A DNA stretch of 64,000 bases from Pseudothauera rhizosphaerae (GCF_004801305.1 NZ_SSOD01000016.1:1-64000); one strand, 5' to 3'. Counted from the first letter of the stretch, positions 28,972-38,881 are shown. Notes: generated from the letters alone by a model not told the origin. Program-made: numbers and translations.

Positions 28972-31848
28972 TCACGCAGACGGCGATGCGCCGCCGTAGC
29001 GTGCGAGGATGTCGTCCGCCGGCATCGGCGCGGCGAAGTGGTAGCCCTGCCCCACGTCGCAGCCGAGCCGGAGCAGGTAGTCGGCCTGGGCGGCCTCCTC
29101 GATGCCTTCGGCGACGACCGTCATGCCCAGCGTCTTGGCGAGCGACACGGTGGCATGGACGATGGCCGCGTCGTTGGGGTCGGACATCATGTCCTTGACG
29201 AACTCGCGGTCGATCTTGAGCTTGTGGGCGCGCAACTGGCGCAGCATGATCAGCGACGAGTAGCCGGTGCCGAAGTCGTCGATGGCGAAATGCACGCCGC
29301 GCTCGCTGAGGCTGCGGATCCACGCCAGCGTGTCGTTGCCCACGTCCACGAAGGCGGATTCGGTGAATTCGATCTCCAGCACGGAGGGCGGCACGCCGCT
29401 GCCTTCTATCGTCTCGAGCATGGATTCCATGCCGCGGCCGCCCTTGAACTGCACGGCCGAGACGTTGATCGCGACCCGACCCACGTCCAGCCCCTGCGCC
29501 TGCCAGCGCTGCCACTGGCGGCAGGATTCGGCCATCACCCACAGGCCGATTTCGGGCATCAGGCCGCGGCTCTCGGCCAGCGGGATGAAGCGGTTCGGCG
29601 CAATGCCGCCCAACTGCGGGTGCTGCCAGCGCAGCAGCGATTCGACGCCCACCAGCCGGCCGGTCGTCAGCTCGATCTGCGGCTGGTAGGCGAGCGTGAG
29701 CTGGCCGAGTTCGAGCGCGCGGGCCAGGTCGTGCACCAGTTCGGCGTCGTTCTGCACCTGGGCGGTCATGGCGTCGTCGAAATACACGTAGGCCGCGCGC
29801 CCCGCGGCCTTGGCCTTGTAGAGCGCGATGTCGGCGCGGCTGATGAGGTCGTCCACGTCCAGCACGTCACCGGTGGGCACCACGATGCCGATGCTGGTGT
29901 TGCTGTGCAGGCGCATCAGCCCGAGCTCGAAGGACTCGCGGAAGGATTCGATGATCTTGCCGGCCAGCACCGCCGCATCCGAGGGCTGGCGGATGTCCGT
30001 CTGCAGGATGGCGAATTCGTCGCCGCCCAGGCGCGAGAGCGTGTCCGTGTCGCGCAGCAGGCCGAGCAGCCGTCCGGCCACCAGGCGCAGCAGTTCGTCG
30101 CCCACGGTGTGGCCGAGGCTGTCGTTGATGTCCTTGAAGTGGTCCAGGTCCAGGATCAGCAGGGCGAAGCCCGTCCCGTTGCGCTGATGCAGGCGCAGTG
30201 CCTGGTTGAGGCGGTCGCGGAACAGGCGCCGGTTGGGCAGGTCGGTGAGCGCGTCGTGGTAGGCCAGGTGATTGACGTGGGCCTCGGCCTCCTTGCGCCG
30301 CGTGATGTCCTCCTTGACCGCGACGAAGTGCGTGACGGCGCCGGACTCGTCGAGGATCGGCGAGATGGAGGTCTGCTCGTGGATGATGCGTCCGTCCTTG
30401 GTGCGGTTGGTCAGTTCCCCGCGCCACACCCGGCCGACGAGGATGGTGTCCCACAGTTCCCGATAGACCGCCTCCGGCATGTGGCCGCTTTTCACGAAAC
30501 CGGGGTTCTGGCCCACCGCCTCGTCCGCCGTATAGCCGGTGATCTCGCAGAAGCGCGGGTTGACGTATTCGATCCGTCCGCTCGTCGAGGTGATGATGAC
30601 CGAGGCCGGGCTCTGCTCGACGGCCTGCGAGAGCCGCCGCAACTGGTACTCGCGGTCGCGGATCTTCTCGGTCATGGCGTTGAAGGTATCCACCAGGTCG
30701 CCGATCTCGTCGCCGGAGCGCACGCCCGCGACCTTCTCGTAGCGCCCCGCGCGCGCGCTGGCCACCGCCGCCGCCAGGCGTTCGAGGGGCGAGGTGACGT
30801 TGCGGCGCAGGTACAGCACGCCGACCACGAACACCACCGCGGCCGCCAGCGCCATGCCTGCCAGGCCCGCGGTGAACAGGGCGTCGCGCTGCTCCGAGAG
30901 CTGCTGGCGGCTCAGCACGAACATGGCCGTGCTGAGGCTGCCGTCGCCCAGCAGCCAGTCGCCGGCGCCGAGCACATGGGCCTCGTCGCTGTGCCAGCGG
31001 ATGCCGGCCAGGCTCAGGCGGCCGCGGTCGGCAGCGGCCGGCAGCGGATCGGCGACGGCCGGGGGAATGATGTCGGGCATCGCTTCGCTCAGCAGCTTGC
31101 GCTCGCCGACGATGCCGAAGGCCGCGCCGGCCTGGGCGGCCACCTTGTCCACGAAGGATTCGTCCAGGCAGGCGCCCAGGATCACGCGGCCGACCTCGCG
31201 CGTTCCGTCGGCCGTATCGATCTCCACCGGACGCTGCACCGCCAGCGCCGGCCCGCCGGCGGTCGCGCAGGCGGTCAGCACCGGGCTGCCGTTCCGGGTC
31301 GCCTCCAGGCCGGCGGTCACGCGCTGGATGAAGGGCTGGGGCTGGCTCGCGGCGCGAAACGGCGCGCCCGGAGCGGCGCTCACATAGATTTCGACGCCCT
31401 GCGGGCGCAGCGAGAAGTACGCATGGTGGTCCGCCTCCCCATGCCGCCAGTACGCGCCGACCGGGCCGCGCGGGCCGATGATGGCCGCCCAGCTCGCATC
31501 GGCAGCCTGGGCCATCTGGCCCAGTTCCATGGACAGCTCGCGGGCCGCGGCATCGAAGATGGCCGCATTGTCCGCCTGCGGGTCGAAGTGGTCGGCATAG
31601 AGGCCGATGGTGGCCACCATGCCGGGGCGGGAGGCCAGCGCACCGGCCGAATGTCCGAGCAGGGCCGCACGCTGGTCCAGGTGGTTCTGCAGGGTGCCGA
31701 ACGCGGCTTCGATGCGTGCGCGGCGTTCGGCCTCGACCTCGTGCCCCTCGAACAGCAGGAAGGCGGCACCGGAAACCGTCAGCACGGCGGCGACGGAGGC
31801 GAACCAGAGCAGCAGCAGGCGATGGGTGAGGCGGAACAGGCGCGGCAT
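28972..31848 (-). CDS. Membrane PAS-GGDEF-EAL c-di-GMP protein
   Basis: 958 residues. TM1 (about 8-31), a large periplasmic sensor (about 35-315), TM2 (about 320-345), HAMP, PAS with PAC (about 405-530), GGDEF domain with intact RLGGDEFAIL and an EAL domain with VESLLRW, NVSAVQF, EFTES and DDFGTGYSS, so both enzymatic sites look competent. Makes and/or degrades c-di-GMP in response to a periplasmic cue. On the minus strand a short coding-like tail ends just upstream (31855-31956), suggesting that it once followed another gene. Confidence 0.92.
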   Translation of the reverse strand: MPRLFRLTHRLLLLWFASVAAVLTVSGAAFLLFEGHEVEAERRARIEAAFGTLQNHLDQRAALLGHSAGALASRPGMVATIGLYADHFDPQADNAAIFDAAARELSMELGQMAQAADASWAAIIGPRGPVGAYWRHGEADHHAYFSLRPQGVEIYVSAAPGAPFRAASQPQPFIQRVTAGLEATRNGSPVLTACATAGGPALAVQRPVEIDTADGTREVGRVILGACLDESFVDKVAAQAGAAFGIVGERKLLSEAMPDIIPPAVADPLPAAADRGRLSLAGIRWHSDEAHVLGAGDWLLGDGSLSTAMFVLSRQQLSEQRDALFTAGLAGMALAAAVVFVVGVLYLRRNVTSPLERLAAAVASARAGRYEKVAGVRSGDEIGDLVDTFNAMTEKIRDREYQLRRLSQAVEQSPASVIITSTSGRIEYVNPRFCEITGYTADEAVGQNPGFVKSGHMPEAVYRELWDTILVGRVWRGELTNRTKDGRIIHEQTSISPILDESGAVTHFVAVKEDITRRKEAEAHVNHLAYHDALTDLPNRRLFRDRLNQALRLHQRNGTGFALLILDLDHFKDINDSLGHTVGDELLRLVAGRLLGLLRDTDTLSRLGGDEFAILQTDIRQPSDAAVLAGKIIESFRESFELGLMRLHSNTSIGIVVPTGDVLDVDDLISRADIALYKAKAAGRAAYVYFDDAMTAQVQNDAELVHDLARALELGQLTLAYQPQIELTTGRLVGVESLLRWQHPQLGGIAPNRFIPLAESRGLMPEIGLWVMAESCRQWQRWQAQGLDVGRVAINVSAVQFKGGRGMESMLETIEGSGVPPSVLEIEFTESAFVDVGNDTLAWIRSLSERGVHFAIDDFGTGYSSLIMLRQLRAHKLKIDREFVKDMMSDPNDAAIVHATVSLAKTLGMTVVAEGIEEAAQADYLLRLGCDVGQGYHFAAPMPADDILARYGGASPSA

Positions 31849-32216
31849 GTCAGAAGATCTCGACGTCCGCGCGGACGACCTTCTTCGACTTCACCATGAT
31901 CTCCTGCAACACCTGCCAACCGTGCCGGACATCCGGCGCGGGACCCGTCATCTGCCCCCGCACGGCGGCCGCACTTGGCCTCGCGAGCCGTGCAAACGGC
32001 CTCCTCCTCCGCATTCCAATCCCCTATTGGCGATGTGTGTTTATTTGTTACAGCCTAATACCGCAGCGCACAAGACGATGTCAAGCCGGCCGCGATGTCA
32101 CGTGAGCAGGATCATGCCATATCGCACGAATTCATGCGTCCGGCCGACAGATCACGCCCGCGGCAGAGGTCCTGTCCCGGTTCCATACAGCGAAATCGAC
32201 TGTATATACTTACACC
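31849..32216. other. Divergent intergenic region
   Basis: 368 bases between the GGDEF-EAL gene (minus) and dnaE2 (plus). The left 110 bases read on the minus strand as an open tail (ending VVRADVEIF, stop at 31855-31857) that may be a gene remnant; the rest has no support for a gene. The right end holds the dnaE2 promoter and LexA-like box. It also contains an AT-richer stretch around 32035-32060, lower in GC than its surroundings. Confidence 0.6.
32200..32215 (+). promoter_or_regulatory. LexA-like box and -10 of dnaE2
   Basis: CTGTATATACTTACAC differs from CTGT-N8-ACAG by one base and resembles the lexA box in its centre (ACTTACA). It contains TATACT (32205-32210), a good -10, only six bases before the dnaE2 ATG. 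Transcription would therefore begin at or next to the start codon. Confidence 0.65.
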
Positions 32217-35200
32217 ATGACTGCCCCCGCCTATGCCGAACTGCACTGCCTGTCCTGCTTCAGCTTCCTGCACGGCGCCTCCCACCCCGAGGAACTCGTG
32301 CAGCAGGCGGCCGCCTTCGGCTATCGGGCATTGGCGATCACCGACGAAGGCTCGCTCGCCGGCGTGGTGCGCGCCCATCGCGAAATCCGCCGCCAGCGGC
32401 TGCCGCTCAAGCTCATCGTCGGCAGCCGCGTCCGCCTGGCGGACGGCCCCGCCCTGGTGCTGCTGGCGGCCACGCGGGAAGGCTATGCCGGCCTGTGCCG
32501 CCTGCTCACGCGCGGCCGGCGCGCCGCGCCCAAGGGACAGTACCGCCTCGCCCGCGCCGATCTGGCCGACGGCCTGCCCGGCTGCCTCGCGCTGCTGTTG
32601 CCGCCGGACGACACGGCCACGCTCGCCGCGGACCTGCCGCAGCAGGCCGCCTGGCTCACGCAAGCCTTTCCCGGCCGCGCCTGGATCGCCGCCGACTGCC
32701 CCTGCGGCGCGGACGACCGCGCCCGGCTGCAGAGCCTGCAGCGCATCGCCCGCGAGACCGGCCTGCCGCTGGTGGCCGCCACCGGTGCACTGATGCACGA
32801 CGCCGGCCGGCGCGAACTGGCCGACGTGCTCACCGCCATCCGCCTGCGCACCCCGCTCGCCGAAGCCGGCCTGGCGCTGGCCGCCAATGCCGAACGCCGC
32901 CTGCACGACCCGCGGGAACTGGCCCGACGCCTGCCCGCTGCCCTGCTCGCAGAAAGCGTGGCGGTGGCCGAACGCTGCGCCTTTTCCCTGGCCGAACTGC
33001 GCTATGAATACCCCGCCGAGTTGGTCCCGCCCGGCGAATCAGCCGCCTCCTGGCTGCGCCGCCTGGTGGAAGGCGGACTCGCCTGGCGCTACGCCCCGCC
33101 CCTGGGGCGCGCGGCAGTCGCCGAGGCGGGCACGGCCCGGCCGCCGGAGGCTGCCGCCGATCCCGCACCGCCCAAAGTGCGCGCCCTGGTCGAATACGAA
33201 CTGGCGCTGATCGCCGACCTGGGCTATGAACCCTATTTCCTCACCGTGCACGACATCGTGCGCCATGCCCGCCAGGCCGGCATCCTGTGCCAGGGGCGCG
33301 GCTCGGCCGCCAACTCGGTGGTGTGCTGGGCGCTGGGCATCACCGAGGTGCATCCCGAGCAGGGCGTCATGCTGATCGAGCGTTTCATCTCCCGCGAGCG
33401 GGACGAGCCGCCGGACATCGACGTGGACTTCGAGCACGACCGGCGCGAGGAAGTCATCCAGTACCTGTACCGCAAGTACGGCCGCGAGCGCGCCGCGCTG
33501 GCCGCCACGGTGATCAGCTACCGTTCCAGGAGCGCGCTGCGCGACGTGGGGCGGGCGCTCGGCCTGGACGAAGCGCGCATCGAACGCCTGACCCGGGGCC
33601 AGCAATGGTTCGACGGCCGGCAGATCCGCCCCGAGCGCCTGCGCGAGGCCGGCCTGGACCCGGCCAGCCCCGTCGCGCGCCGCCTCACCGGGCTGGTGCA
33701 CACCTTGCTCGGCTTTCCCCGCCACCTGTCCCAGCACGTGGGCGGCTTCGTCATCGCCCGCGGCCGGGTGGACGAACTGGTGCCGGTGGAAAACGCCGCC
33801 ATGGACGGGCGCACCGTCATCCAGTGGGACAAGGACGACCTGGACGAGATGGGCCTGCTCAAGGTGGACGTGCTCGCCCTGGGCATGCTCTCCGCCCTGC
33901 GCCGCAGCCTGGAACTGCTGTCCGCCTGGGAAGGGCGCAGCCTCACCCTGGCCGACATCCCGCGCGAGGACCCGGCGGTATACGACATGCTGGGCGAAGC
34001 CGACGCCATCGGCGTGTTCCAGGTGGAATCCCGCGCCCAGCTCTCCATGCTGCCGCGCCTGAAGCCGAGCGATTTCTACGATCTGGTGGTGGAAGTGGCC
34101 ATCGTGCGGCCCGGCCCCATCCAGGGCGGCATGGTGCATCCCTACCTGGGCGCGCGCGAACGCAAGGCGCGCGGCGAAGATCCGCTGGCGGGCCTGCGCG
34201 AGGAAATCCGCCCGGTGCTGGAACGCACGCTGGGCGTGCCCATCTTCCAGGAACAGGTCATGCAGCTCGCGGTCGCCGCCGCCGGCTTCACGCCCGGCGA
34301 GTCCGACCAGTTGCGCCGCGCCATGGGCACCTGGCGCGGCAAGGGCGAACTGGACCGCTATCGCGAGAAGCTGATGGCCGGCATGGCCGCCAACGACTAT
34401 TCCGACGACTTCGCCGAACGCCTGTGCCGCCAGATCGAAGGCTTCGGCAGCTACGGCTTCCCCGAATCCCACGCGGCCAGCTTCGCGCTGCTGGTGTATT
34501 GCTCGGCCTGGATCAAGCGCTTCCACCCCGCCGCCTTCCTGTGCGGCCTGCTCAACAGCCAGCCGATGGGCTTCTACTCGCCCTCGCAGCTCATCCAGGA
34601 CGCCCGCCGCCACGGCGTGGAAGTGCTCGCCCCGGACGTCTGCCACAGCCAGTGGCACAGCGTGCTGGCACCGTCATCATCCACCGCCCCTGCCGTGCGC
34701 CTGGGCCTGGAGCGGGTCAAGGGCTTCAACGCCGCCACGGCCGAACGCATCGTGGCCGAACGCGCGTGCCGCCCCTTCGCCGACGTGGCCGATCTCGCCG
34801 ACCGTGCCGCGCTTTCCGCCGCCGAACTGCGCGTGCTGGCCGCCGGCGGCGCGCTCGCCTCGCTCGCCGGCCACCGCCGCCAGGCCCTGTGGCAGGCCGC
34901 GGGCGACGTCGCCCTGCCCGGCGTACTGCACGGCGCCCCGCGCAACGAGGCGCGCCTCGCCCTGCCGCCGGCCACGGAAGCCCAGGACATCGTCGCCGAT
35001 TACGCCCGCCTCGGCTTCACGCTGGGCCGCCATCCGCTGGCCCTGCTGCGGGAGCGCCTGGCCGCGCTGCGCTTCCTGAGCGCCCGCCAGATCGCCGACT
35101 GCCAGGACCGCCAGCTCGCCCGCGCGGCCGGAGTGGTCACCTGCCGCCAGCGCCCCGGCACCGCCAAGGGCACGCTCTTCGTCACGCTGGAGGACGAAAC

Positions 35201-35393
35201 CGGGCTGGTCAACATCATCGTCCGCCCCGAACTGCTGGAAGCCCAGCGCCGCGAACTCCTCGGCGCCCGCCTGCTGGGCGTGTACGGCCAGATCAGCCGC
35301 CAGGGCCGGGTCGTGCACCTGGTGGCCGGCCGGGTGGTGGACCACTCCGTCCTGCTCGGCAGCCTGGAGGCGCGCAGCCGGGATTTCCATTGA
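32217..35393 (+). CDS. dnaE2: Error-prone DNA polymerase DnaE2
   Basis: 1058 residues, typical for DnaE2 and shorter than DnaE1. N-terminal PHP domain begins AELHCLSCFSFLHGASHP. The palm carries GRGSAANSVVCWALGITEVH and PPDIDVDFEHDRREEV with the catalytic Asp pair; a C-terminal OB fold (about 960-1020) reads GVVTCRQRPGTAKG onward. It is the polymerase of the ImuA-ImuB-DnaE2 mutasome and here is unlinked from imuAB by 10.8 kb. No Shine-Dalgarno precedes the ATG; a -10-like hexamer sits just upstream, so the mRNA may be leaderless. Confidence 0.95.
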   Translation: MTAPAYAELHCLSCFSFLHGASHPEELVQQAAAFGYRALAITDEGSLAGVVRAHREIRRQRLPLKLIVGSRVRLADGPALVLLAATREGYAGLCRLLTRGRRAAPKGQYRLARADLADGLPGCLALLLPPDDTATLAADLPQQAAWLTQAFPGRAWIAADCPCGADDRARLQSLQRIARETGLPLVAATGALMHDAGRRELADVLTAIRLRTPLAEAGLALAANAERRLHDPRELARRLPAALLAESVAVAERCAFSLAELRYEYPAELVPPGESAASWLRRLVEGGLAWRYAPPLGRAAVAEAGTARPPEAAADPAPPKVRALVEYELALIADLGYEPYFLTVHDIVRHARQAGILCQGRGSAANSVVCWALGITEVHPEQGVMLIERFISRERDEPPDIDVDFEHDRREEVIQYLYRKYGRERAALAATVISYRSRSALRDVGRALGLDEARIERLTRGQQWFDGRQIRPERLREAGLDPASPVARRLTGLVHTLLGFPRHLSQHVGGFVIARGRVDELVPVENAAMDGRTVIQWDKDDLDEMGLLKVDVLALGMLSALRRSLELLSAWEGRSLTLADIPREDPAVYDMLGEADAIGVFQVESRAQLSMLPRLKPSDFYDLVVEVAIVRPGPIQGGMVHPYLGARERKARGEDPLAGLREEIRPVLERTLGVPIFQEQVMQLAVAAAGFTPGESDQLRRAMGTWRGKGELDRYREKLMAGMAANDYSDDFAERLCRQIEGFGSYGFPESHAASFALLVYCSAWIKRFHPAAFLCGLLNSQPMGFYSPSQLIQDARRHGVEVLAPDVCHSQWHSVLAPSSSTAPAVRLGLERVKGFNAATAERIVAERACRPFADVADLADRAALSAAELRVLAAGGALASLAGHRRQALWQAAGDVALPGVLHGAPRNEARLALPPATEAQDIVADYARLGFTLGRHPLALLRERLAALRFLSARQIADCQDRQLARAAGVVTCRQRPGTAKGTLFVTLEDETGLVNIIVRPELLEAQRRELLGARLLGVYGQISRQGRVVHLVAGRVVDHSVLLGSLEARSRDFH

Positions 35394-35453
35394 GGGCTGC
35401 GGGGCGGGCGCTTTGGGCTACCATCGCCCCTCTTCCCGCTTCACCGCCGCGCC

Positions 35454-37241
35454 ATGCTCCCCGCCCCGCCTTTCGCCTTGTTCGACGACAACCAGGACGC
35501 CGCCGGCGACCTGCTGCTCTCCGGGCTGCGGCAGACCCTGGCGTGCGAGTGCGCCGCGGATATCGACGCCACCTTCGCCGCCATCGAAACCGCCCGGGCC
35601 GCCGGGCACTGGGTGGCGCTGGCGGCGAGCTACGAACTGGGCTACCTGCTGGAGCCGCGGCTCGCCCCGCTGCTGCCGGAGGAACGTGACTGGCCGCTGC
35701 TGACCGCCTGGGTGTTCGCCCGCGGCGAACGGCGCAGCGCGCTACAGACGGCCGCCGATCTCGACGAGGCACTCGCCGCGCTGGACGAACACGAGCGCCT
35801 GGCCGGCCTCGCCGATCTCGCCCCCACGCTGGACGAAACACGCTACTGCCTTGCCGTGGACCGCATCCGCGCCCTCATCCATGCCGGCGACTGCTATCAG
35901 GCCAACTTCACCTTCGCCCTCACCGGCCGCACCTGGGGCGCTCCGCTCGCCCTCTACGAACGCCTCCGCCGCGCCCAGCCGGTGCGCTACGGCGCCTTCA
36001 TCGCCGACGGCGAGCGCCACCTGCTGTCCCGTTCCCCCGAACTCTTCGTCGAGCGCCGCGGCACGCGGCTCACCTGCCGACCGATGAAAGGCACCGCACC
36101 GCGGGAGACCGACCCGCAGGCGCTCGCGGCCTCCGCCAAGAACCGCGCCGAGAACGTCATGATCGTGGATCTCATCCGCAACGACCTCGGCCGCCTCGCC
36201 CCGCCCGGCGGCGTGCGCGTGGAGGCCCTGTGCGAGGTGGAGGCCTATCCCAGCGTGTGGCAGATGACTTCCACGGTCATCGCCGGACCGGTCACGGCCG
36301 GCCTCCTCGACATCTTCCGCGCGCTCTTCCCCTGCGGTTCGGTGACCGGCGCCCCGCGTATCCGCGCCATGGAGATCATCCACGAACTGGAAGCCGAGCC
36401 CCGCGGCCCCTACTGCGGCGCCATCGGCTGGCTCGCGCCGGACGGCGACTTCCGCCTCAACGTGCCCATCCGCACCCTCGCCATCGACGCACATGGTGCC
36501 GCCCGGCTCGGCATCGGCAGCGGCATCGTGGCGGATTCCGACCCACAGGACGAGTGGCGCGAGAGCCTCCTCAAGGGCGCCTTCGTGCGGCGCGAGCCGC
36601 CCGGCTTCGCGCTCGTCGAAACCCTGCGCTGCGAGCCGGCCGCGTCCGAGCCCTACCCGCTGCTCCGGCTTCACCTGGAACGGCTCGCCCGCTCTGCGCA
36701 AAGCCTGGGTTTCGAATGCGATCCGCAGTCCGTGGGCGACGCCCTGCTCGCCCGCGCCCACGGGCTCGCCGGCCCGCAGCGCGTACGCCTGCAACTGGAA
36801 GCCGACGGCCGTTTCGCGATCACGACGGCGGCACTGGACGAACCGCCGCTGGCGCCGACCGTGACTGTCTCGGCCACCCCGCTGCGCGCCGGCGATCTGC
36901 TGCTGCGCCACAAGACCACCGCCCGCGCGCTGTACGACCGGGAACTGGCGCAAGCCGTCGCGGGCGGCCACTTCGACCTGCTCTACTTCAACGAACGCGA
37001 CGAACTGTGCGAAGGCGCGCGCAGCAGCGCCTTCGTGGAACTCGACGGCGCGCTGTGGACGCCGCCGCTCGCCTGCGGCCTGCTCGACGGCGTGTGGCGC
37101 CGCCACATGCTGGAAAGCAGCCGCGCCCGCGAACGCGTGCTGACGCGCGCCGACCTGCGCGCGGCCGGCGCGCTGTATCTGGGCAACGCCTTGCGCGGGT
37201 TGCTGCAGGTCAGCCTGGCGTACAGCCCCACGGCAGAATGA
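35454..37241 (+). CDS. pabB: Aminodeoxychorismate synthase I fused to 4-amino-4-deoxychorismate lyase
   Basis: 595 residues. Residues 1 to about 385 form PabB (CRPMKGTAPRE, AENVMIVDLIRNDLGR, FPCGSVTGAPRIRAME, GSGIVADSDPQDEW). Residues about 390-595 form a PabC-like PLP lyase with Lys in LLRHKTTARALYD, then YFNERDELCEGARSS. Together they convert chorismate to p-aminobenzoate for folate synthesis. The glutamine amidotransferase PabA is not adjacent. The fusion is common in proteobacteria. An inverted REP pair follows immediately. Confidence 0.93.
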   Translation: MLPAPPFALFDDNQDAAGDLLLSGLRQTLACECAADIDATFAAIETARAAGHWVALAASYELGYLLEPRLAPLLPEERDWPLLTAWVFARGERRSALQTAADLDEALAALDEHERLAGLADLAPTLDETRYCLAVDRIRALIHAGDCYQANFTFALTGRTWGAPLALYERLRRAQPVRYGAFIADGERHLLSRSPELFVERRGTRLTCRPMKGTAPRETDPQALAASAKNRAENVMIVDLIRNDLGRLAPPGGVRVEALCEVEAYPSVWQMTSTVIAGPVTAGLLDIFRALFPCGSVTGAPRIRAMEIIHELEAEPRGPYCGAIGWLAPDGDFRLNVPIRTLAIDAHGAARLGIGSGIVADSDPQDEWRESLLKGAFVRREPPGFALVETLRCEPAASEPYPLLRLHLERLARSAQSLGFECDPQSVGDALLARAHGLAGPQRVRLQLEADGRFAITTAALDEPPLAPTVTVSATPLRAGDLLLRHKTTARALYDRELAQAVAGGHFDLLYFNERDELCEGARSSAFVELDGALWTPPLACGLLDGVWRRHMLESSRARERVLTRADLRAAGALYLGNALRGLLQVSLAYSPTAE

Positions 37242-37281
37242 CGCGCCTCGCCGACGGCTTCGCCGCATTCTGCCCGATGCC

Positions 37282-37354
37282 GTAGGAGCGGCCTTGGCCG
37301 CGATGGCGGCCTATGGACAAACGAAGGCCGCATCGCGGGCGAGCCCGCTCCTAC
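37282..37354. repeat. Inverted pair of REP-type repeats
   Basis: Two copies of a GTAGGAGCGG-starting unit in opposite orientation (37282-37311 and 37326-37354, reading GCCCGCTCCTAC at the end), separated by 14 bases. This matches the GTAGGAGCGG(C/G)CTTG-type REP elements common in gamma- and betaproteobacteria. It lies between convergent genes and likely acts as a bidirectional transcription block. It slightly overlaps the end of the next gene. Confidence 0.8.
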
Positions 37355-38025
37355 TTCTTGCTCTTGCCCTTGGGCACCGCCGCCAGTTCGTCCACCAGCT
37401 TGACGATCTCCGCCGCCGAACGGCCGGCCAGCAGTTGCAGGCCGGCACGCAGCAGTTCCGACTTGGTGCTGATCCGCCCGACCTTGGCGAGCGCGGTGCG
37501 CAGCGTCTTCAACTGCGCGTGCTCGCTCTTCGGAATGGAGAAGGAGTCGCGCACGACCTTCTCACGCTTGTCCTTGCGCGCGGTCTCCACCGGGGCGGCG
37601 GCCGGCTTCGCCGCGGCGCTCTTCACCGCAGCCGCAGGCGCGGCCTTGGCCGGCTTGTCGGTCTTGCCAGCGGTCTTGGCCACCTTGGCCGGTTTTGCGG
37701 CCGCCTTGGCTGCCGCGGGCTTGGTGGCGGCCGGCTTTGCCGCGGCGGCCTTGGCGACGGTTCTTGCAGCGGGTTTCGCCGCCGCCGGCTTGGCCGCGGC
37801 AGGCTTCCCCGCAGCCTTGGTCTTGGTGACGGCCGCCGGTGCCGCCACGACCGGTGCCGCCGGCGGTGCGCTTTGCGCAGCAGCCGGGGCGGATACAGCT
37901 TTCTTCGCAGCCGGCCTGGCGGTCTTCCCGGCCGCCGGTGCAGCCGGCAGGCGCTCGGCCAGTGCGGCATCTTCCTGCTTCAGCGCGGCGCGCAATGCGC
38001 TCTGGGTCTTGCGAGGGGTGCTCAT
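37351..38025 (-). CDS. Ala/Lys/Pro-rich protein with RHH-like C-terminus, ParA partner
   Basis: 224 residues. Residues about 25-150 are low complexity, with repeated AAKPAA and KPAAAK units like histone-H1-type tails and therefore probably DNA-binding and unstructured. The C-terminal 70 residues (DSFSIPKSEHAQLKTLRTAL, then ISTKSELLRAGLQLL) look like a ribbon-helix-helix or small helical domain. ATG 38025 overlaps the ParA stop by four bases. It probably anchors or activates the ParA as a ParB-like partner; the cargo is unknown. Confidence 0.7.
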   Translation of the reverse strand: MSTPRKTQSALRAALKQEDAALAERLPAAPAAGKTARPAAKKAVSAPAAAQSAPPAAPVVAAPAAVTKTKAAGKPAAAKPAAAKPAARTVAKAAAAKPAATKPAAAKAAAKPAKVAKTAGKTDKPAKAAPAAAVKSAAAKPAAAPVETARKDKREKVVRDSFSIPKSEHAQLKTLRTALAKVGRISTKSELLRAGLQLLAGRSAAEIVKLVDELAAVPKGKSKK

Positions 38026-38690
38026 TCTTTCTTCGCTCCTGTGAGTTTGAGTACCGCGGCGGCGAGCCGCGTCATTTCGTCGCGCGCCGCCTGCGCGGCG
38101 CGCCCGAGGTGGAACACCGACCCGCCTTGCACCGCGCTCTGCGCGTAGGCGTTGCGCTGCGCGAGCGCCACCGGCATCACCGGCAGCGTGAACTCGCGCA
38201 TCACTTCCAGCACGTCGCCCGCCAGCGTGGTGTGCTGCACCCGGTTGGGCAGCAGCGCCGCGCGCAACACCGGGCGGCGCTGCTGTACGAGCAGGATCAG
38301 GCGCTCGACCGCACGCGTGGACCACAGGTCGGTCGGCCCCGGCACGATGGGCACGATCGCCAGTTCGACGCGTTCGAGCGCACCGAGCGTATGCGGATGT
38401 TCGATCGAGGGCGGGCAGTCGAGCAGCACCAGGTCGCAGCCTGCCGCACCCCGGTCCACCGCGGACGCGATTTCGCCGGCAGCGCCCGCCACCGCGAACA
38501 CCCGCTCCGCGCGCGGCGGCCCGCCGCTGGCGGCTTCGGCCCAGCGCAGCGCGCTCTCCTGCGGATCGAGATCGGCGACTGCGACGCGCCGTCCCGCAGC
38601 ACTCAGCGCCGCGGCCAGTTGCATGGCGATGGTGGTCTTGCCCGCCCCGCCCTTCTGCGAGAGCAGTGCGATCGCGACGGGTATTTTCAT
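38022..38690 (-). CDS. ParA/MinD-family ATPase
   Basis: 222 residues. Deviant Walker A KGGAGKTT (about 13-20) with the signature Lys, ADLDPQESALRWAE, and DLVLLDCPPSIEHPHT define an orphan ParA/McdA type (no N-terminal DNA-binding domain). Such ATPases position plasmids, chemoreceptors or protein bodies on the nucleoid. It is coupled to the basic partner gene, and no parB or parS is seen, which favours a cargo-positioning role. Confidence 0.87.
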   Translation of the reverse strand: MKIPVAIALLSQKGGAGKTTIAMQLAAALSAAGRRVAVADLDPQESALRWAEAASGGPPRAERVFAVAGAAGEIASAVDRGAAGCDLVLLDCPPSIEHPHTLGALERVELAIVPIVPGPTDLWSTRAVERLILLVQQRRPVLRAALLPNRVQHTTLAGDVLEVMREFTLPVMPVALAQRNAYAQSAVQGGSVFHLGRAAQAARDEMTRLAAAVLKLTGAKKE

Positions 38691-38881
38691 GGATGCCCCG
38701 AATTCGGTATTACTTTATTATCCAATTCGACGACGTGCGATGCAAGCATCGCTATTCGGGCGACGGACGGCGCAGTGTTGCAGGCGTCACGTCCTACCCC
38801 AAAAGTCGTGCTTCGCTTCGTGGCGGGAAAACCCCGCTGATGGTATGTTTTCGCCCATTTTGGGCAACGGCTCCGTCTCGT

